Assembly (NCBI GenBank): GCA_913775315.1
Contig: CAJYIX010000009.1
Span: 1 to 64,000, forward strand
Length of the DNA stretch: 64,000 nt
Source of the DNA: an uncultured Sphingomonas sp.
GTDB lineage: Bacteria > Pseudomonadota > Alphaproteobacteria > Sphingomonadales > Sphingomonadaceae
Direction: 5' to 3'
Notes under the pieces: generated by a model
Database searches by the model: none
What the model saw: the letters and a program-made list of their open reading frames with translations, nothing else
What the model was told of the DNA's origin: nothing
Part shown: positions 15,863 to 24,964 of the stretch, in pieces
Layout: each line of letters opens with the position of its first letter
Numbering within the stretch: position 1 is the first letter of the stretch
Position numbers and translations under genes: made by a program

Positions 15863-16339
15863 GAGGTTATCCTTGTGACAGGGGGGTGGCCACCACGAAC
15901 GGCCGGGAGGGACCTGTTTCCGCCCATGGTGGCCATGGGTGGCCGGGGGATGGAACCGGCACCCAAGCGTCTCGGCCCCGGCATCACCGCCGATCGCCGA
16001 AAGTGAATTTTTTGCGCACGGCGATCGTCAGGCGACCTGGCCGGTTCGGATCCTTCACATTCCCGGATCAAATCCGTTTCAGCATCGCACCCGATTCTCG
16101 GATCATGCCACACGTGCGATTTGAATGTTGTCTCGCTAGGACCTCGGATCGTCGGCGAACGGAGACAAAAGAAACAGACTGGGATAGATGAAGACTATTC
16201 GCCAATCCCGCTTCGGTGCAAAGCTGTATTTCGATACCTTGCTCTTTGTCTTTCGACGCCGGCTTGACGTATCGCCGTCTTCTGTCATAGCTCAATCACC
16301 TGGCTTGTTCGGACATGCTCAAGCTAGAAGGATCGGTCG
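15863..16339. other. Divergent promoter region (477 bases), no gene seen
   Basis: This region separates the leftward MipA operon from the rightward AraC gene. Short frames on both strands lack ribosome sites and recognisable products. It is more AT-rich after about 16060, as expected for promoters. No clear operator palindrome was found. Confidence 0.5.
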
Positions 16340-17317
16340 ATGACCAGAATGCCGAATTCCGCAGAAATTTTGCCTTTTCCTCCACGTCGGCCGGACGACC
16401 GGCGTGCCACGCCCCCTGCGTTGATGACCGCGGCGATGGAGCTGGTCGACGCGCGCGGCGGTGGCCAGGGTCGATTCGAGACCGGCATGCCGGGCGTCTA
16501 TCTCGTCCGATCGTTCCAGACGTTCATCCCGGTGCCGAACATGTACCGCCCGTCGCTGTGCGTTGTGTTCAAGGGCGAGAAGGAGATTCTGTTCGGCGAG
16601 ACGACGCTCAATTACCGCGAGATGGAATGCCTCGTGGTGAGCGTTGAGGTTCCGGCGATCGGGCGGATGGTCGACGCCTCGCCGGAGCATCCGTATCTTG
16701 GCCTCACCATCGAGTTCGATACCGCGATCCTGCGCGACGTACTCCAGCAGCTTTCCGACCCGCCCGTCCCCAATTCGAAGCTCAGCGCCTGTGTCTTCGT
16801 CGGTCGGGTGGACGAGCCGCTCGCCGACTGCCTCACGCGCCTCGTGCGGCTGATGAGCAATTCCGCGGCAATCCCCGTCCTGTTCCCCGCGATCATGCGT
16901 GAGCTCTATTACTGGCTGCTCAACGGTCCTTATGGCGGCGAGCTTGCGAAGCTGGCGGTCCCCGAAACCCATGCAGAGCGGGTGGCGCGCGCGATCAATC
17001 ATATCCGCGACCATTTCAGCCAGCCGCTGCGCGTCGAACAGCTTGCCGATGTCGCGGGCATGAGCCCGTCCTCGTTCCATACGCACTTCAAGGCGATGAC
17101 GTCGATGACGCCGGTTCAGTATCAAAAGCAGCTCAGGCTGCTCGAAGCGCGGCGGCTGATGCTGTCGGATGCGGCGAACGTGTCGGAAGCCGCCTATCAG
17201 GTAGGCTATGAAAGCGCGTCGCAATTCAGCCGTGAATATACCCGGTCCTTCGGCACCGCGCCCAAGCGCGACGTCCTGAACTTCCGCGCGTTGATGGCCC
17301 AGGCGGTCCCGCGCTGA
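16340..17317 (+). CDS. AraC-family transcriptional regulator
   Basis: This 325-residue protein has an N-terminal AraC_N ligand domain (about 55-210; the stretch YRPSLCVVFKGEKEILFG is characteristic) and two C-terminal helix-turn-helix motifs (about 215-315), including GYESASQFSREYTRSFGTAPKRD. Relatives with this N-terminal domain control nearby SDR or alcohol/aldehyde metabolism genes. The ATG at 16340 has AAGGA seven bases upstream. It probably controls the SDR gene that follows 108 bases downstream. Confidence 0.85.
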   Translation: MTRMPNSAEILPFPPRRPDDRRATPPALMTAAMELVDARGGGQGRFETGMPGVYLVRSFQTFIPVPNMYRPSLCVVFKGEKEILFGETTLNYREMECLVVSVEVPAIGRMVDASPEHPYLGLTIEFDTAILRDVLQQLSDPPVPNSKLSACVFVGRVDEPLADCLTRLVRLMSNSAAIPVLFPAIMRELYYWLLNGPYGGELAKLAVPETHAERVARAINHIRDHFSQPLRVEQLADVAGMSPSSFHTHFKAMTSMTPVQYQKQLRLLEARRLMLSDAANVSEAAYQVGYESASQFSREYTRSFGTAPKRDVLNFRALMAQAVPR

Positions 17318-17425
17318 TTGCGTAGGATCGGGCAAGTAAGTTGCCGCTTCCGGCATGGTGTTCCAGCCCGCCGTCCGTAGCTTCGTCGCATCAGCCGAAA
17401 GGCGCTTCGATGATGGAGAACGAGC

Positions 17426-18373
17426 ATGGCGCGCTGGACCACAGCCGATATCCCCGACCTTTCTGGCCGCGTGGCGGTCGTTACCGGCACGGGCGGGATC
17501 GGGCTCGAAACGTCGGTCGCGCTTGCGGCGGCGGGGGCGACGACGATCGTCGCGGGCCGCAACCCGATGAAGGGGGCAGCGGCGGTGGACCGTATCCTAC
17601 GGGCGGTCGCCGGCGCGAAAGTCGGCTTCGAGCAACTAGACCTCGCCGACCTGGAGTCGGTCGCTGAGGGTGCTGCGAACCTGCGCGCCCGCCTCGGTCG
17701 GCTCGACATTCTCGTCAACAACGCCGCCGTGATGGTGCCGCCGATCCGCCACGTGACGAAGGACGGCTTCGAGCTTCAGTTCGCGACCAATTATCTCGGG
17801 CATTTCGCGCTGACGGCGCAATTGCTGCCCCTCCTGGCAACAACGACGGGATCGCGCGTCGTCTCGCTATCGAGCGTCGCGGCGCCGCGAGGCACCATCG
17901 GGTTCGACGACCTGCAATTTGCAAAGGCGTACAAGGCGGCGCGTGCCTATGCGCAGTCGAAGCTGGCCTGTCTGATGTTCGCATTCGAGCTGCAACGGCG
18001 CAGCGACGCATCGGGCTGGGGCATTTCCAGTTTCGCCGCGCATCCCGGCATTTCGCGAACCGACCTGATTCACAACGGTGCCGGCCCGCGCAGCATTGAG
18101 GGTCGGGTACGGTCACTGATGCCGTTCCTGTTCCAGCCGGCGGCGCAGGGCGCGCTCCCCAGCCTGTTCGCGGCGACCGCGCCGGATGCGCAGCCGGGTG
18201 CCTATTACGGTCCCGACGGGCTTGCCGGATTGCGCGGTCATCCGACGCTGGCAAAGGTGCCCCCGCAGGCGCTCGACGAAGCGGTGGCCGCCCGGCTTTG
18301 GGATGCTTCCGAGCGTCTGTCCCGAACCTCCTTCGCGCACGATCCGGCACGACCGCAGTCTGCGGCCGCCTGA
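17426..18373 (+). CDS. SDR-family NAD(P)-dependent oxidoreductase
   Basis: This 315-residue short-chain dehydrogenase has a Rossmann fold with NNAAV near 95, an active-site YAQSK motif near 175 and a C-terminal extension. The glycine loop reads VTGTGGIG, one residue shorter than the usual TGxxxGIG. Enzymes of this shape (retinol dehydrogenase/oxidoreductase-like) reduce or oxidise carbonyl/alcohol groups. It follows an AraC gene, a common pairing; the substrate is unknown. Confidence 0.85.
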   Translation: MARWTTADIPDLSGRVAVVTGTGGIGLETSVALAAAGATTIVAGRNPMKGAAAVDRILRAVAGAKVGFEQLDLADLESVAEGAANLRARLGRLDILVNNAAVMVPPIRHVTKDGFELQFATNYLGHFALTAQLLPLLATTTGSRVVSLSSVAAPRGTIGFDDLQFAKAYKAARAYAQSKLACLMFAFELQRRSDASGWGISSFAAHPGISRTDLIHNGAGPRSIEGRVRSLMPFLFQPAAQGALPSLFAATAPDAQPGAYYGPDGLAGLRGHPTLAKVPPQALDEAVAARLWDASERLSRTSFAHDPARPQSAAA

Positions 18374-18585
18374 AACGATCGGGGAGGACGATCGATGTCG
18401 ATGATCACCACTGCGTTCATGCTGCTGGCGTCGCAGCGCGTGCAAAGCCCGTCTGTGCGAGCGGATGCGCCGCATGGGGTTTCGCGATCCGATACGAACT
18501 GCCACGATGACGAAACCGGCCCGATGCGTCGCCCGTGTCCAACGGCGATGCCGGATCACGGGCTAGATCCCCATCGCGGCGCGAC

Positions 18586-19836
18586 ATGACCGAGGCTGGT
18601 TCGCCATCGCCCCTTGCGGGCCGGCGGGCGGCAGGATTGCTCGCGGCCCTGTTTCTGGTCAGTGCCTTTGCGCAGATCGATCGAATCCTCCCGTTCATCC
18701 TCGCCGAAGCGATCAAGGCGGAACTGGGGCTCAGCGATACCCTGATCGGGCTTCTGACCGGCCTTGCTTTCGCCTTCTGCTACGTACTGCTTTCGCTGCC
18801 GATGGCGCGGCTGTCCGATCGCGGTTCTCCGCGGATCGTCCTGGTTGGCTGTATGCTGGTCTGGAGCGCGATGACGGCCCTTGGCGGGGCGGCGACCGGA
18901 TTCGTCACATTGGCCGCGACGCGTCTCGGCGTGGCGATCGGTGAAGCAGGCGCGGTACCGTCCAGTCATGCGATCATCGCTCGTAGGATCGGCCCCGAAC
19001 GGCGCGGGTTCGCAATCGGCATCTTCTCAATGGGCATCCCCGTGGGAACGATGCTGGGCTTCGGACTTGGCGGGTGGATCGCCGAGACCTCCGGCTGGCG
19101 TGCGGCGCTGACCGCGGCTGGCGGCGCCGGCATATTGATCGGCATCGCGACCTCTTTCGCGACCGGGGCGACGCCGCCCATCCCACGTCCTGTGGAAGCC
19201 GCCTCGTTCCGCCGCGAAAGCGCGGGTCTGGTTGCCGATCCCCCTTTTCGCGCTCTGCTTGTGCTTGCTGTCTGCATCGGCTTCGCGGCGCCGCCATTCT
19301 ACGCCTTCGCAGCGCCGTTCCTGATCCGGGCCCACGATTTCAGCACGGCGCAGGCGGGGCTGGTGTTCGGATTGTCGCAAGGCGTCCTCGGCGCGGTCGG
19401 GACGGTGCTCGGGGGAAGGCGCTTCGACCGCGTGGCTCGAACGCCAGGCTCATCGCTGTTCCGGGCTCCGATGCTCGCGTTTGTCGTGGCCGGCCTCGCG
19501 CTGGCCGGCGCGCTGGTCGTGGGACAGCCATGGTTGGCGTTGGTCCTGATGATGCCGGCGATGTTCGCCTTCGCCTTCACGCTGCCCTTCGCCTTTGGTG
19601 CCGCGCATCGGATCGCCGGCCCCGGCAGGGAGGCGATCGCCTCTAGCCTGGCGATGATCGCGTCGGGGCTGATCGGACCAACGCTCGGCCCGCTTCTCGT
19701 CGGCGCCGCCAGTGACGCGGCGGCCGGCATGGGCGCGGCCAACGGCCTCGCCTACGGCCTGATGCTGGTACCCTTGGCGTGCGCTGCCACGGTCGCCGCC
19801 TTTCGCCGCGCGGATCGCGCGCTCGATCCTGACTGA
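18586..19836 (+). CDS. MFS transporter, spinster/DHA-like
   Basis: This 416-residue, 12-TM major facilitator has an N-terminal pattern (FAQIDRILPFILAEAIKAEL, then GLLTGLAFAFCYVLLSLPMARLSDR) that matches the spinster-like branch common in sphingomonads. The start may be ATG 18586 or GTG 18535; neither has a strong ribosome site. The 212 bases before it contain no convincing gene. Its cargo is unknown, and it is flanked by two SDR genes. Confidence 0.8.
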   Translation: MTEAGSPSPLAGRRAAGLLAALFLVSAFAQIDRILPFILAEAIKAELGLSDTLIGLLTGLAFAFCYVLLSLPMARLSDRGSPRIVLVGCMLVWSAMTALGGAATGFVTLAATRLGVAIGEAGAVPSSHAIIARRIGPERRGFAIGIFSMGIPVGTMLGFGLGGWIAETSGWRAALTAAGGAGILIGIATSFATGATPPIPRPVEAASFRRESAGLVADPPFRALLVLAVCIGFAAPPFYAFAAPFLIRAHDFSTAQAGLVFGLSQGVLGAVGTVLGGRRFDRVARTPGSSLFRAPMLAFVVAGLALAGALVVGQPWLALVLMMPAMFAFAFTLPFAFGAAHRIAGPGREAIASSLAMIASGLIGPTLGPLLVGAASDAAAGMGAANGLAYGLMLVPLACAATVAAFRRADRALDPD

Positions 19837-19898
19837 CCGTCAAAACCGAACTGTCGTCGCGATCAGCGACAGCCCGATCACACATTTGGAGAATTGCC

Positions 19899-20657
19899 AT
19901 GCGGAATGCCCCTGTCGCCCTCGTCACCGGCGCGAACCGAGGGATCGGTTTCGAGATCGCGAAAGGCTTGGTGGCCGCAGGATACGCCGTCTTGATCGGT
20001 GCGCGCAGCGCCGAGCGGGCAACGGAGGCGGCGGCCTTGCTGGGCGAGCAAGCGCGCGGGCTGCACCTCGACGTGACCGACCCGGAATCGATTGCCGCTT
20101 CCGCGAACCATATTCGGGCGGATTTCGGTCGGCTCGACGTTCTCGTTCAGAACGCTGCCATTGCGGCCGCGGCAGGTAGGTCGTTCGCCAACGGAGAGGC
20201 TCTCGCCGCTGCCCATCGTCCAAGCGTCGTTTCGCTCGCCGAGATGCGCGAGGTCTGGGACACCAACGTCTTCGGCGTTCTTGCCGTCTATCAGGCCATG
20301 GTACCGATCCTGAAAGACACCCCGGGTTCGCGGATCGTGAATGTCTCCAGCGGTATGGGCTCGCTCACCTTGGCATCAGACAAGAGCCAACCGGTAAGGC
20401 AGTTTTTCGACGCCGCCTATTCGGGGTCGAAGACTGCACTGAACGCATTGACGGTGGCGATGGCCATCGAACTCGAGCCCTTTGGCATCAAGGTGAACGC
20501 GGTTTCCCCCGGTCACACGAGGACCAGGCTTACCGGATTTTCCGGCACCGATACACCGGCGCAAGGCGCTGAAGAGGCCATCAGGCTGGCGTTGACCGAG
20601 GCTGATGGGCCCACCGGCGGGTTCACGCACGCCCTGATGGGGACACTCCCCTGGTGA
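19899..20657 (+). CDS. SDR-family oxidoreductase (classical)
   Basis: This 252-residue classical short-chain dehydrogenase has a TGANRGIG cofactor loop (about 10-17), NAAI near 87 and a YSGSK active site near 170 with an upstream catalytic Ser (VNVSSGMGS). Such enzymes are often carbonyl reductases. ATG 19899 is preceded by GGAGAATTGCC. It is 62 bases after the MFS gene and may be co-transcribed with it. Substrate unknown. Confidence 0.85.
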   Translation: MRNAPVALVTGANRGIGFEIAKGLVAAGYAVLIGARSAERATEAAALLGEQARGLHLDVTDPESIAASANHIRADFGRLDVLVQNAAIAAAAGRSFANGEALAAAHRPSVVSLAEMREVWDTNVFGVLAVYQAMVPILKDTPGSRIVNVSSGMGSLTLASDKSQPVRQFFDAAYSGSKTALNALTVAMAIELEPFGIKVNAVSPGHTRTRLTGFSGTDTPAQGAEEAIRLALTEADGPTGGFTHALMGTLPW

Positions 20658-20956
20658 GCAAGATACTCGTCGAACTGCCGCTTCGAAAGCGTGTCAGAGC
20701 GCCTGAAGGGACGCTCGCTTCGTCATCCTCGGCGTTCAACAGCGGGATGCTCCGGTCCGACGAGCGGACAATGGGGGAGGCCTTTATCATGCCCGCTTAT
20801 CTCGCATTTTCGGCAATTGTAAGCGAGCAAGCCTACCGATAGGCGGTCGGCTTTCGAACCCGCCATGCCGCGGCGGAGCCCTGCGCGCGGGCGAAGCCGT
20901 GCTTTCAGGCCCCCGGACAAAATCTGCGGACTGAATTCATATCGAATGTGTAGGAT
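20658..20956. other. Intergenic region, no supported gene
   Basis: A 62-codon frame from GTG 20654 overlaps the SDR stop but has no recognisable product or ribosome site. A small palindrome GCCTACCGATAGGC lies at 20831-20844. Nothing else is evident. Confidence 0.4.
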
Positions 20957-21856
20957 ATGGGCATGATGCCTGTAGCGACGCACGACGCCGGTCGCCGCTT
21001 GATCGAGTGGCCCACGCTAATCCTCGCATTCGCCATTTATGGCTGCTGGATCGCGTTGGTCCTGGCGCATGCCGCGCTGCCGATGCCGGTCGCCGCCGCG
21101 GCGGGGGCGTGGCTGATCGCGTGGCACGGCTCGCTCCAGCACGAGACGATTCACGGCCACCCGACCGGATCGAAGCGGATCAACGCGCTGATCGGCGCGG
21201 TGCCGCTGTCGCTCTGGCTGCCCTACGCCATCTATCGCGACAGTCATGAGGCGCATCATCGCAGCGACCACATCACCCACCCTCACCACGATCCCGAATC
21301 GCGCTATGTCGCCGAGGAATCGGGCTGGCGCTGGGCCGCGCGGCTTCAGGCGACGCTGATCGGGCGGCTGGTGTTCGGACCGCCGCTCTGCGTCCTGTCG
21401 CTGCTGCGCGACGAGGCGGCGCGCGTTCGACGGGCGCCGGGCGCGGTCCTTCGCGACTGGGCGCCGCACCTGCTGGCGGCCGCGGGGATCGTCGCGATGC
21501 TCGAAGGCTCGGGGTTCGGGACGCTCCGCTATGTCCTTCTCGTCGTCTGGCCCGGCACGTCGCTGTCGCTGCTACGCTCGTTCGCGGAGCACCGCGCCGA
21601 CCTGCCCGGCCCCGCCCGCGCAGCGACGGTGGAGCGGGGCGGGCTGCTCGGCCTGCTCTATCTCAACAACCACCTGCATACCGCGCATCATGACCGGCCG
21701 GGACTCGCCTGGTACCGCCTGCCCGCCTATCACCGCGCGCATTGCGACCGGCTGACTGCGCAGGCAGGGCGGCCGCATCGCAGCTATGGCGAGATCGTGC
21801 GCCGCTTCGCCTTTCGCCCGCACGACCGGCTGACGCATCCGGGGCGCGGGGCATGA
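20957..21856 (+). CDS. Fatty acid desaturase-family membrane di-iron enzyme
   Basis: This 299-residue integral membrane protein carries the three histidine boxes of membrane desaturases/hydroxylases: HETIHGH (about 62-68), HEAHH (about 95-99) and HLHTAHH (about 235-241). Four hydrophobic stretches surround them. The real substrate is unknown and may not be an acyl chain, because the gene is translationally coupled (ATGA) to a PhnD-like protein and then to EpsC. ATG 20957 or 20963 are both possible starts; AGGA upstream fits the latter slightly better. Confidence 0.8.
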   Translation: MGMMPVATHDAGRRLIEWPTLILAFAIYGCWIALVLAHAALPMPVAAAAGAWLIAWHGSLQHETIHGHPTGSKRINALIGAVPLSLWLPYAIYRDSHEAHHRSDHITHPHHDPESRYVAEESGWRWAARLQATLIGRLVFGPPLCVLSLLRDEAARVRRAPGAVLRDWAPHLLAAAGIVAMLEGSGFGTLRYVLLVVWPGTSLSLLRSFAEHRADLPGPARAATVERGGLLGLLYLNNHLHTAHHDRPGLAWYRLPAYHRAHCDRLTAQAGRPHRSYGEIVRRFAFRPHDRLTHPGRGA

Positions 21857-22620
21857 GCGTCGCCTCGCTCGGCATGTACGACCACCCGGCGCAGGGTTGG
21901 GCGAACGACGCGCTGTGGGCGGCGATCGCCGGCCACCTGCGCGAGGCGGGGATCGACGCGCCGGATGAGCTGGATCACCGCGCGGTCGAGGCGGTGTGGC
22001 GCGACCCCGACCTGCTCCTCGCGCAGGCGTGCGGCCTGCCGCTGGTCGCCGATCCCGAACTCGACCTGACCGTCGTCGCGGTGCCGAGCTATGCGGTCGC
22101 TGGGTGCGCGCCCGGCCGCCACCTGAGCCGGATCATCGTTCATGCCGATGACGACGCGGCGGACCTCGCCGACCTTCGCGGACAGGTGGCGGCGATCAAC
22201 GCGCCGCTGTCGAACACCGGCGCGAACCTGTTGCGGGCGGCGTTCGGCGGTCTTCCGTTTTCGGACGTGAGGGTCACGGGCTCGCACCGCGCGAGCGTCG
22301 CGGCGGTGGCGGGCGGGAAGGCCGACGTGGCGGCGATCGACGCCGTGACGTTCGCGGCGCTCCGCCGCTACGAGCCCGAGGCGGTGACGCGCGTCCGCGT
22401 CCTGGCCGACACGGTATCGGTCCCTGCCCTCCCATTCGTCACCGCGCGGCGCACCCCGCCTGCGACCCGCGCGGCGCTACGCGAGGCGCTGGTCGCCGCC
22501 GCACACGACCCGGCGCTGGGGAAAGCGCGCGACGCGTTGTTCCTTGCCGATATCGTGCCCGCCAGCCGGCAGCGTTATGGCGAGGTCGCTCGCCTTGCCC
22601 GTGAAACCGCGCTCGCATGA
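21853..22620 (+). CDS. PhnD-like phosphate/phosphonate-type substrate-binding protein without signal peptide
   Basis: This 255-residue protein has the PhnD-like periplasmic-binding fold (PF12974-type). Features are the N-terminal ASLGMYDHP, the DLRGQVAAINAPLSNTG hinge region, and AAVAGGKADVAAIDAVTF, which is the usual GxxDxxxxD ligand-site stretch. No export signal is seen and no ABC permease or ATPase gene is nearby. It may act in the cytoplasm as a sensor or carrier, or the true N-terminus is missed. The ATGA overlap with the desaturase and the same type of overlap with epsC show an operon. Confidence 0.75.
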   Translation: MSVASLGMYDHPAQGWANDALWAAIAGHLREAGIDAPDELDHRAVEAVWRDPDLLLAQACGLPLVADPELDLTVVAVPSYAVAGCAPGRHLSRIIVHADDDAADLADLRGQVAAINAPLSNTGANLLRAAFGGLPFSDVRVTGSHRASVAAVAGGKADVAAIDAVTFAALRRYEPEAVTRVRVLADTVSVPALPFVTARRTPPATRAALREALVAAAHDPALGKARDALFLADIVPASRQRYGEVARLARETALA

Positions 22621-23531
22621 CCGTGGCTCCCGAGCACATCGTCGAGGCACTTGCCGCGATTCGCCGGGCCGCCCGCGGCGACGCCTATCCGCACGCTTTC
22701 CCCGACCGCACACGCGTCGCCGCGCTGGTGGAGGCGGTGTCGCACGCGCTCTATCCCGTGCGCCTAGGGGGCTGGCGCGGCGACCCGGCGGCGGAGGACG
22801 GCTTCGTCGCCGACCGCCTGGTCGAGGCGCTGGCCATCGTCGAGGAGCAGGCGGACGTGGAGCTCGCCTATTGGCAGGACGAGGCCGCCGACGATTTCGA
22901 CCCCGAATTGCCGACACAGATCGCCGCGCTGTTCGCCGAGGAACTGCCCGATATTCGCCGCCTGCTCGACGCCGACCTCGCCGCCGCGCTGATCGGCGAC
23001 CCGGCCGCGCGCAGCATCGACGAGGTGCTGATCTGCTATCCCGGTGCCGCCGCGATCCTGCATCATCGCATCGCCAACGCGCTCTATCGCCTCGGCGCGC
23101 CCATCGTCGCGCGCGTGGTTTCCGAACTCGCCAATGCGCGCACGGGAATCGACATCCATCCCGGCGCGACGATCGGAAGGAGCTTCTTCATCGACCACGG
23201 CACCGGCGTCGTGATCGGCGAGACCGCGATCGTGGGCGAGCGGGTGCGCCTCTATCAGCACGTCACGCTCGGTGCGCGCGCGCCGCTCGGCCTGTCGGCG
23301 GACGGCCCGCGGCAGCGGCTGGCGCGGCATCCGATCGTCGAGGACGACGTGACGATCTATGCCGGCACGACGATCCTGGGGCGCGTCACGATCGGGCGCG
23401 GTTCGGTGATCGGCGGCAATGTCTGGCTGCTGGACGACGTGGCCGCGGGCAGTGTCGTCGCCCAGCCGACCGCGAGCGTGCTGCCGATGGGCGAGGCCGA
23501 CGACCTCAACGACCGCCTCCACGGGCGTTAG
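22617..23531 (+). CDS. epsC: Serine O-acetyltransferase, EpsC type
   Basis: This 304-residue protein has an N-terminal helical domain and a C-terminal left-handed beta-helix of hexapeptide repeats (about 170-290), with the catalytic segment GIDIHPGATIGRSFFIDHG and later VVIGETAIVG. It forms O-acetylserine from serine and acetyl-CoA, the first step of cysteine synthesis. The start ATG overlaps the preceding stop. The gene is convergent with the symporter and overlaps it by four bases. Placed with a flavin monooxygenase cluster, it hints at sulfur assimilation. Confidence 0.85.
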   Translation: MTVAPEHIVEALAAIRRAARGDAYPHAFPDRTRVAALVEAVSHALYPVRLGGWRGDPAAEDGFVADRLVEALAIVEEQADVELAYWQDEAADDFDPELPTQIAALFAEELPDIRRLLDADLAAALIGDPAARSIDEVLICYPGAAAILHHRIANALYRLGAPIVARVVSELANARTGIDIHPGATIGRSFFIDHGTGVVIGETAIVGERVRLYQHVTLGARAPLGLSADGPRQRLARHPIVEDDVTIYAGTTILGRVTIGRGSVIGGNVWLLDDVAAGSVVAQPTASVLPMGEADDLNDRLHGR

Positions 23532-24820
23532 GCTGGGACGGGTTCCCCGTCCTGCACGAGGATAGCCGCCCGCTTCGCGACGATCGTCGGCACGACGATC
23601 TGCCCCGCGACGTTCACCGCGGTCCGGCCCATGTCGATGATCGGGTCGATCGCGAGCAGCAGCCCCGCCCCTTCGAGCGGCAGGCCCAGCGTCGACAGCG
23701 TCAGCGTCAGCATCACCGTCGCCCCCGTCAGCCCCGCCGTCGCCGCCGAGCCGAGGACGGAGACGAGCGCCACCAGCACCAGCTCCGCCGGCCCCAGATG
23801 GATGCCATAGAATTGCGCGACGAACAGCGCCGCGACCGCGGGATAGATCGCGGCGCACCCGTCCATCTTGGTCGTCACACCCAGCGGCACCGCAAACGCG
23901 GCATAGGCGGGCGGCACGCCGATCCGCTCGGCCGCCGCCTGCGTCACCGGCAGCGTCGCGATCGAGGAGCGGGAGACGAAGCCAAGCTGGATCGCCTGCC
24001 ATGCCCGCGACAGGAAGCGGCCCGGCGACACGCCGTTCACCGCCAGCAGCGCCGGATAGACGACAAACAGCACCAGCCCGAGCCCCAGATAGACCGCGAG
24101 CGCAAAGCTGCCGAGCGAACCGAGCGTCCCCCAGCCATAGCGCACGATCGCATCGCCGATCAGCGCGGCGGTGCCGATCGGCGTCAGCCGGATGACCCAG
24201 GACAGCAGCCGGCGAAAGATCGCGAGCGCCGAGGCGTTGAACGACAGGAACGCCTCGCCCTTGTCACCGACGCGCACCGCCGCCGCACCGATCGCGATCG
24301 CCGCGACGATGATCTGGAGCACGTTGAAGCCGACGCTCGTCTTCGCCTTGCCGTCGGCGATTACCGTGTCGGCGCCGAGCCCGAGGAAGTTGACGGGCAC
24401 GAGACCCTTCAGGAAGTCGAGCCAGCTCCCGCTCGTCGCCGGCACTGCCGCCGCAGCAGCGTCGACGCCGCTGCGCAGCCCGGGCTGAAGCGCGAGGCCG
24501 AGCACCAGCCCGATCGACACCGCGATCAGCGCGGTGATCGCGAACCACAGGAGCGTGCGCACCACCAGCTTGGCGGCGTCCTCCAACTCGCGCAGCGCCG
24601 CGACCGAGGCGACGATCGCGGTGAAGACGAGCGGCGGGACCAGCGCCTTGAGCAATTGCACGAACAGGCCGCCGATGGTGTGCAGCGCCTCGCCCAGCGA
24701 GGCGACGCCTGCTTCCCGCGCCAGCAGGCCGAGCGCGACGCCGACGACCATGCCGATGGCGACCTGCACCCCAAACGAAGGCAGGCGTACGCGCGCCGCC
24801 GGAAAAGTCTGGTCCGTCAT
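23528..24820 (-). CDS. Dicarboxylate/amino acid:cation symporter (DAACS, GltP/TcyP-like)
   Basis: This 430-residue membrane transporter has a C-terminal half with the family signature TTKMDGCAA (TM7) and ATAGLTG plus DMGRTAVNVAGQI (TM8), the substrate- and sodium-binding region. The SSIATLPVT stretch matches the serine-rich reentrant loop. These proteins import C4-dicarboxylates, glutamate or, in the TcyP branch, cystine. Neighbouring EpsC makes cystine or another sulfur amino acid plausible, but this is inference. It is divergent from the ATP-grasp gene. Confidence 0.85.
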   Translation of the reverse strand: MTDQTFPAARVRLPSFGVQVAIGMVVGVALGLLAREAGVASLGEALHTIGGLFVQLLKALVPPLVFTAIVASVAALRELEDAAKLVVRTLLWFAITALIAVSIGLVLGLALQPGLRSGVDAAAAAVPATSGSWLDFLKGLVPVNFLGLGADTVIADGKAKTSVGFNVLQIIVAAIAIGAAAVRVGDKGEAFLSFNASALAIFRRLLSWVIRLTPIGTAALIGDAIVRYGWGTLGSLGSFALAVYLGLGLVLFVVYPALLAVNGVSPGRFLSRAWQAIQLGFVSRSSIATLPVTQAAAERIGVPPAYAAFAVPLGVTTKMDGCAAIYPAVAALFVAQFYGIHLGPAELVLVALVSVLGSAATAGLTGATVMLTLTLSTLGLPLEGAGLLLAIDPIIDMGRTAVNVAGQIVVPTIVAKRAAILVQDGEPVPA

Positions 24821-24964
24821 GCTCGGAATGTAATTACCCCCCGCGTCGATGGGAGAACAGATCGTCCTTGCCGCGCTAAAGCCCGGCTTGGCGCGAACAC
24901 GGGCTTTGGCCGGGCCAAGCGCGATTTGCCTTTGGCGATCAGCGATCTGGGCTAGACCGGGGCG

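Noticed and set aside
20654..20842. 62-codon frame starting GTG at the SDR stop
   Set aside because: The GTGA overlap looks tempting, but there is no ribosome site, no known motif and no operon partner.
22544..24955. Rightward open frame of 803 codons
   Set aside because: It reads through epsC in another frame and antisense to the symporter; the product is low-complexity Arg/Asp-rich.
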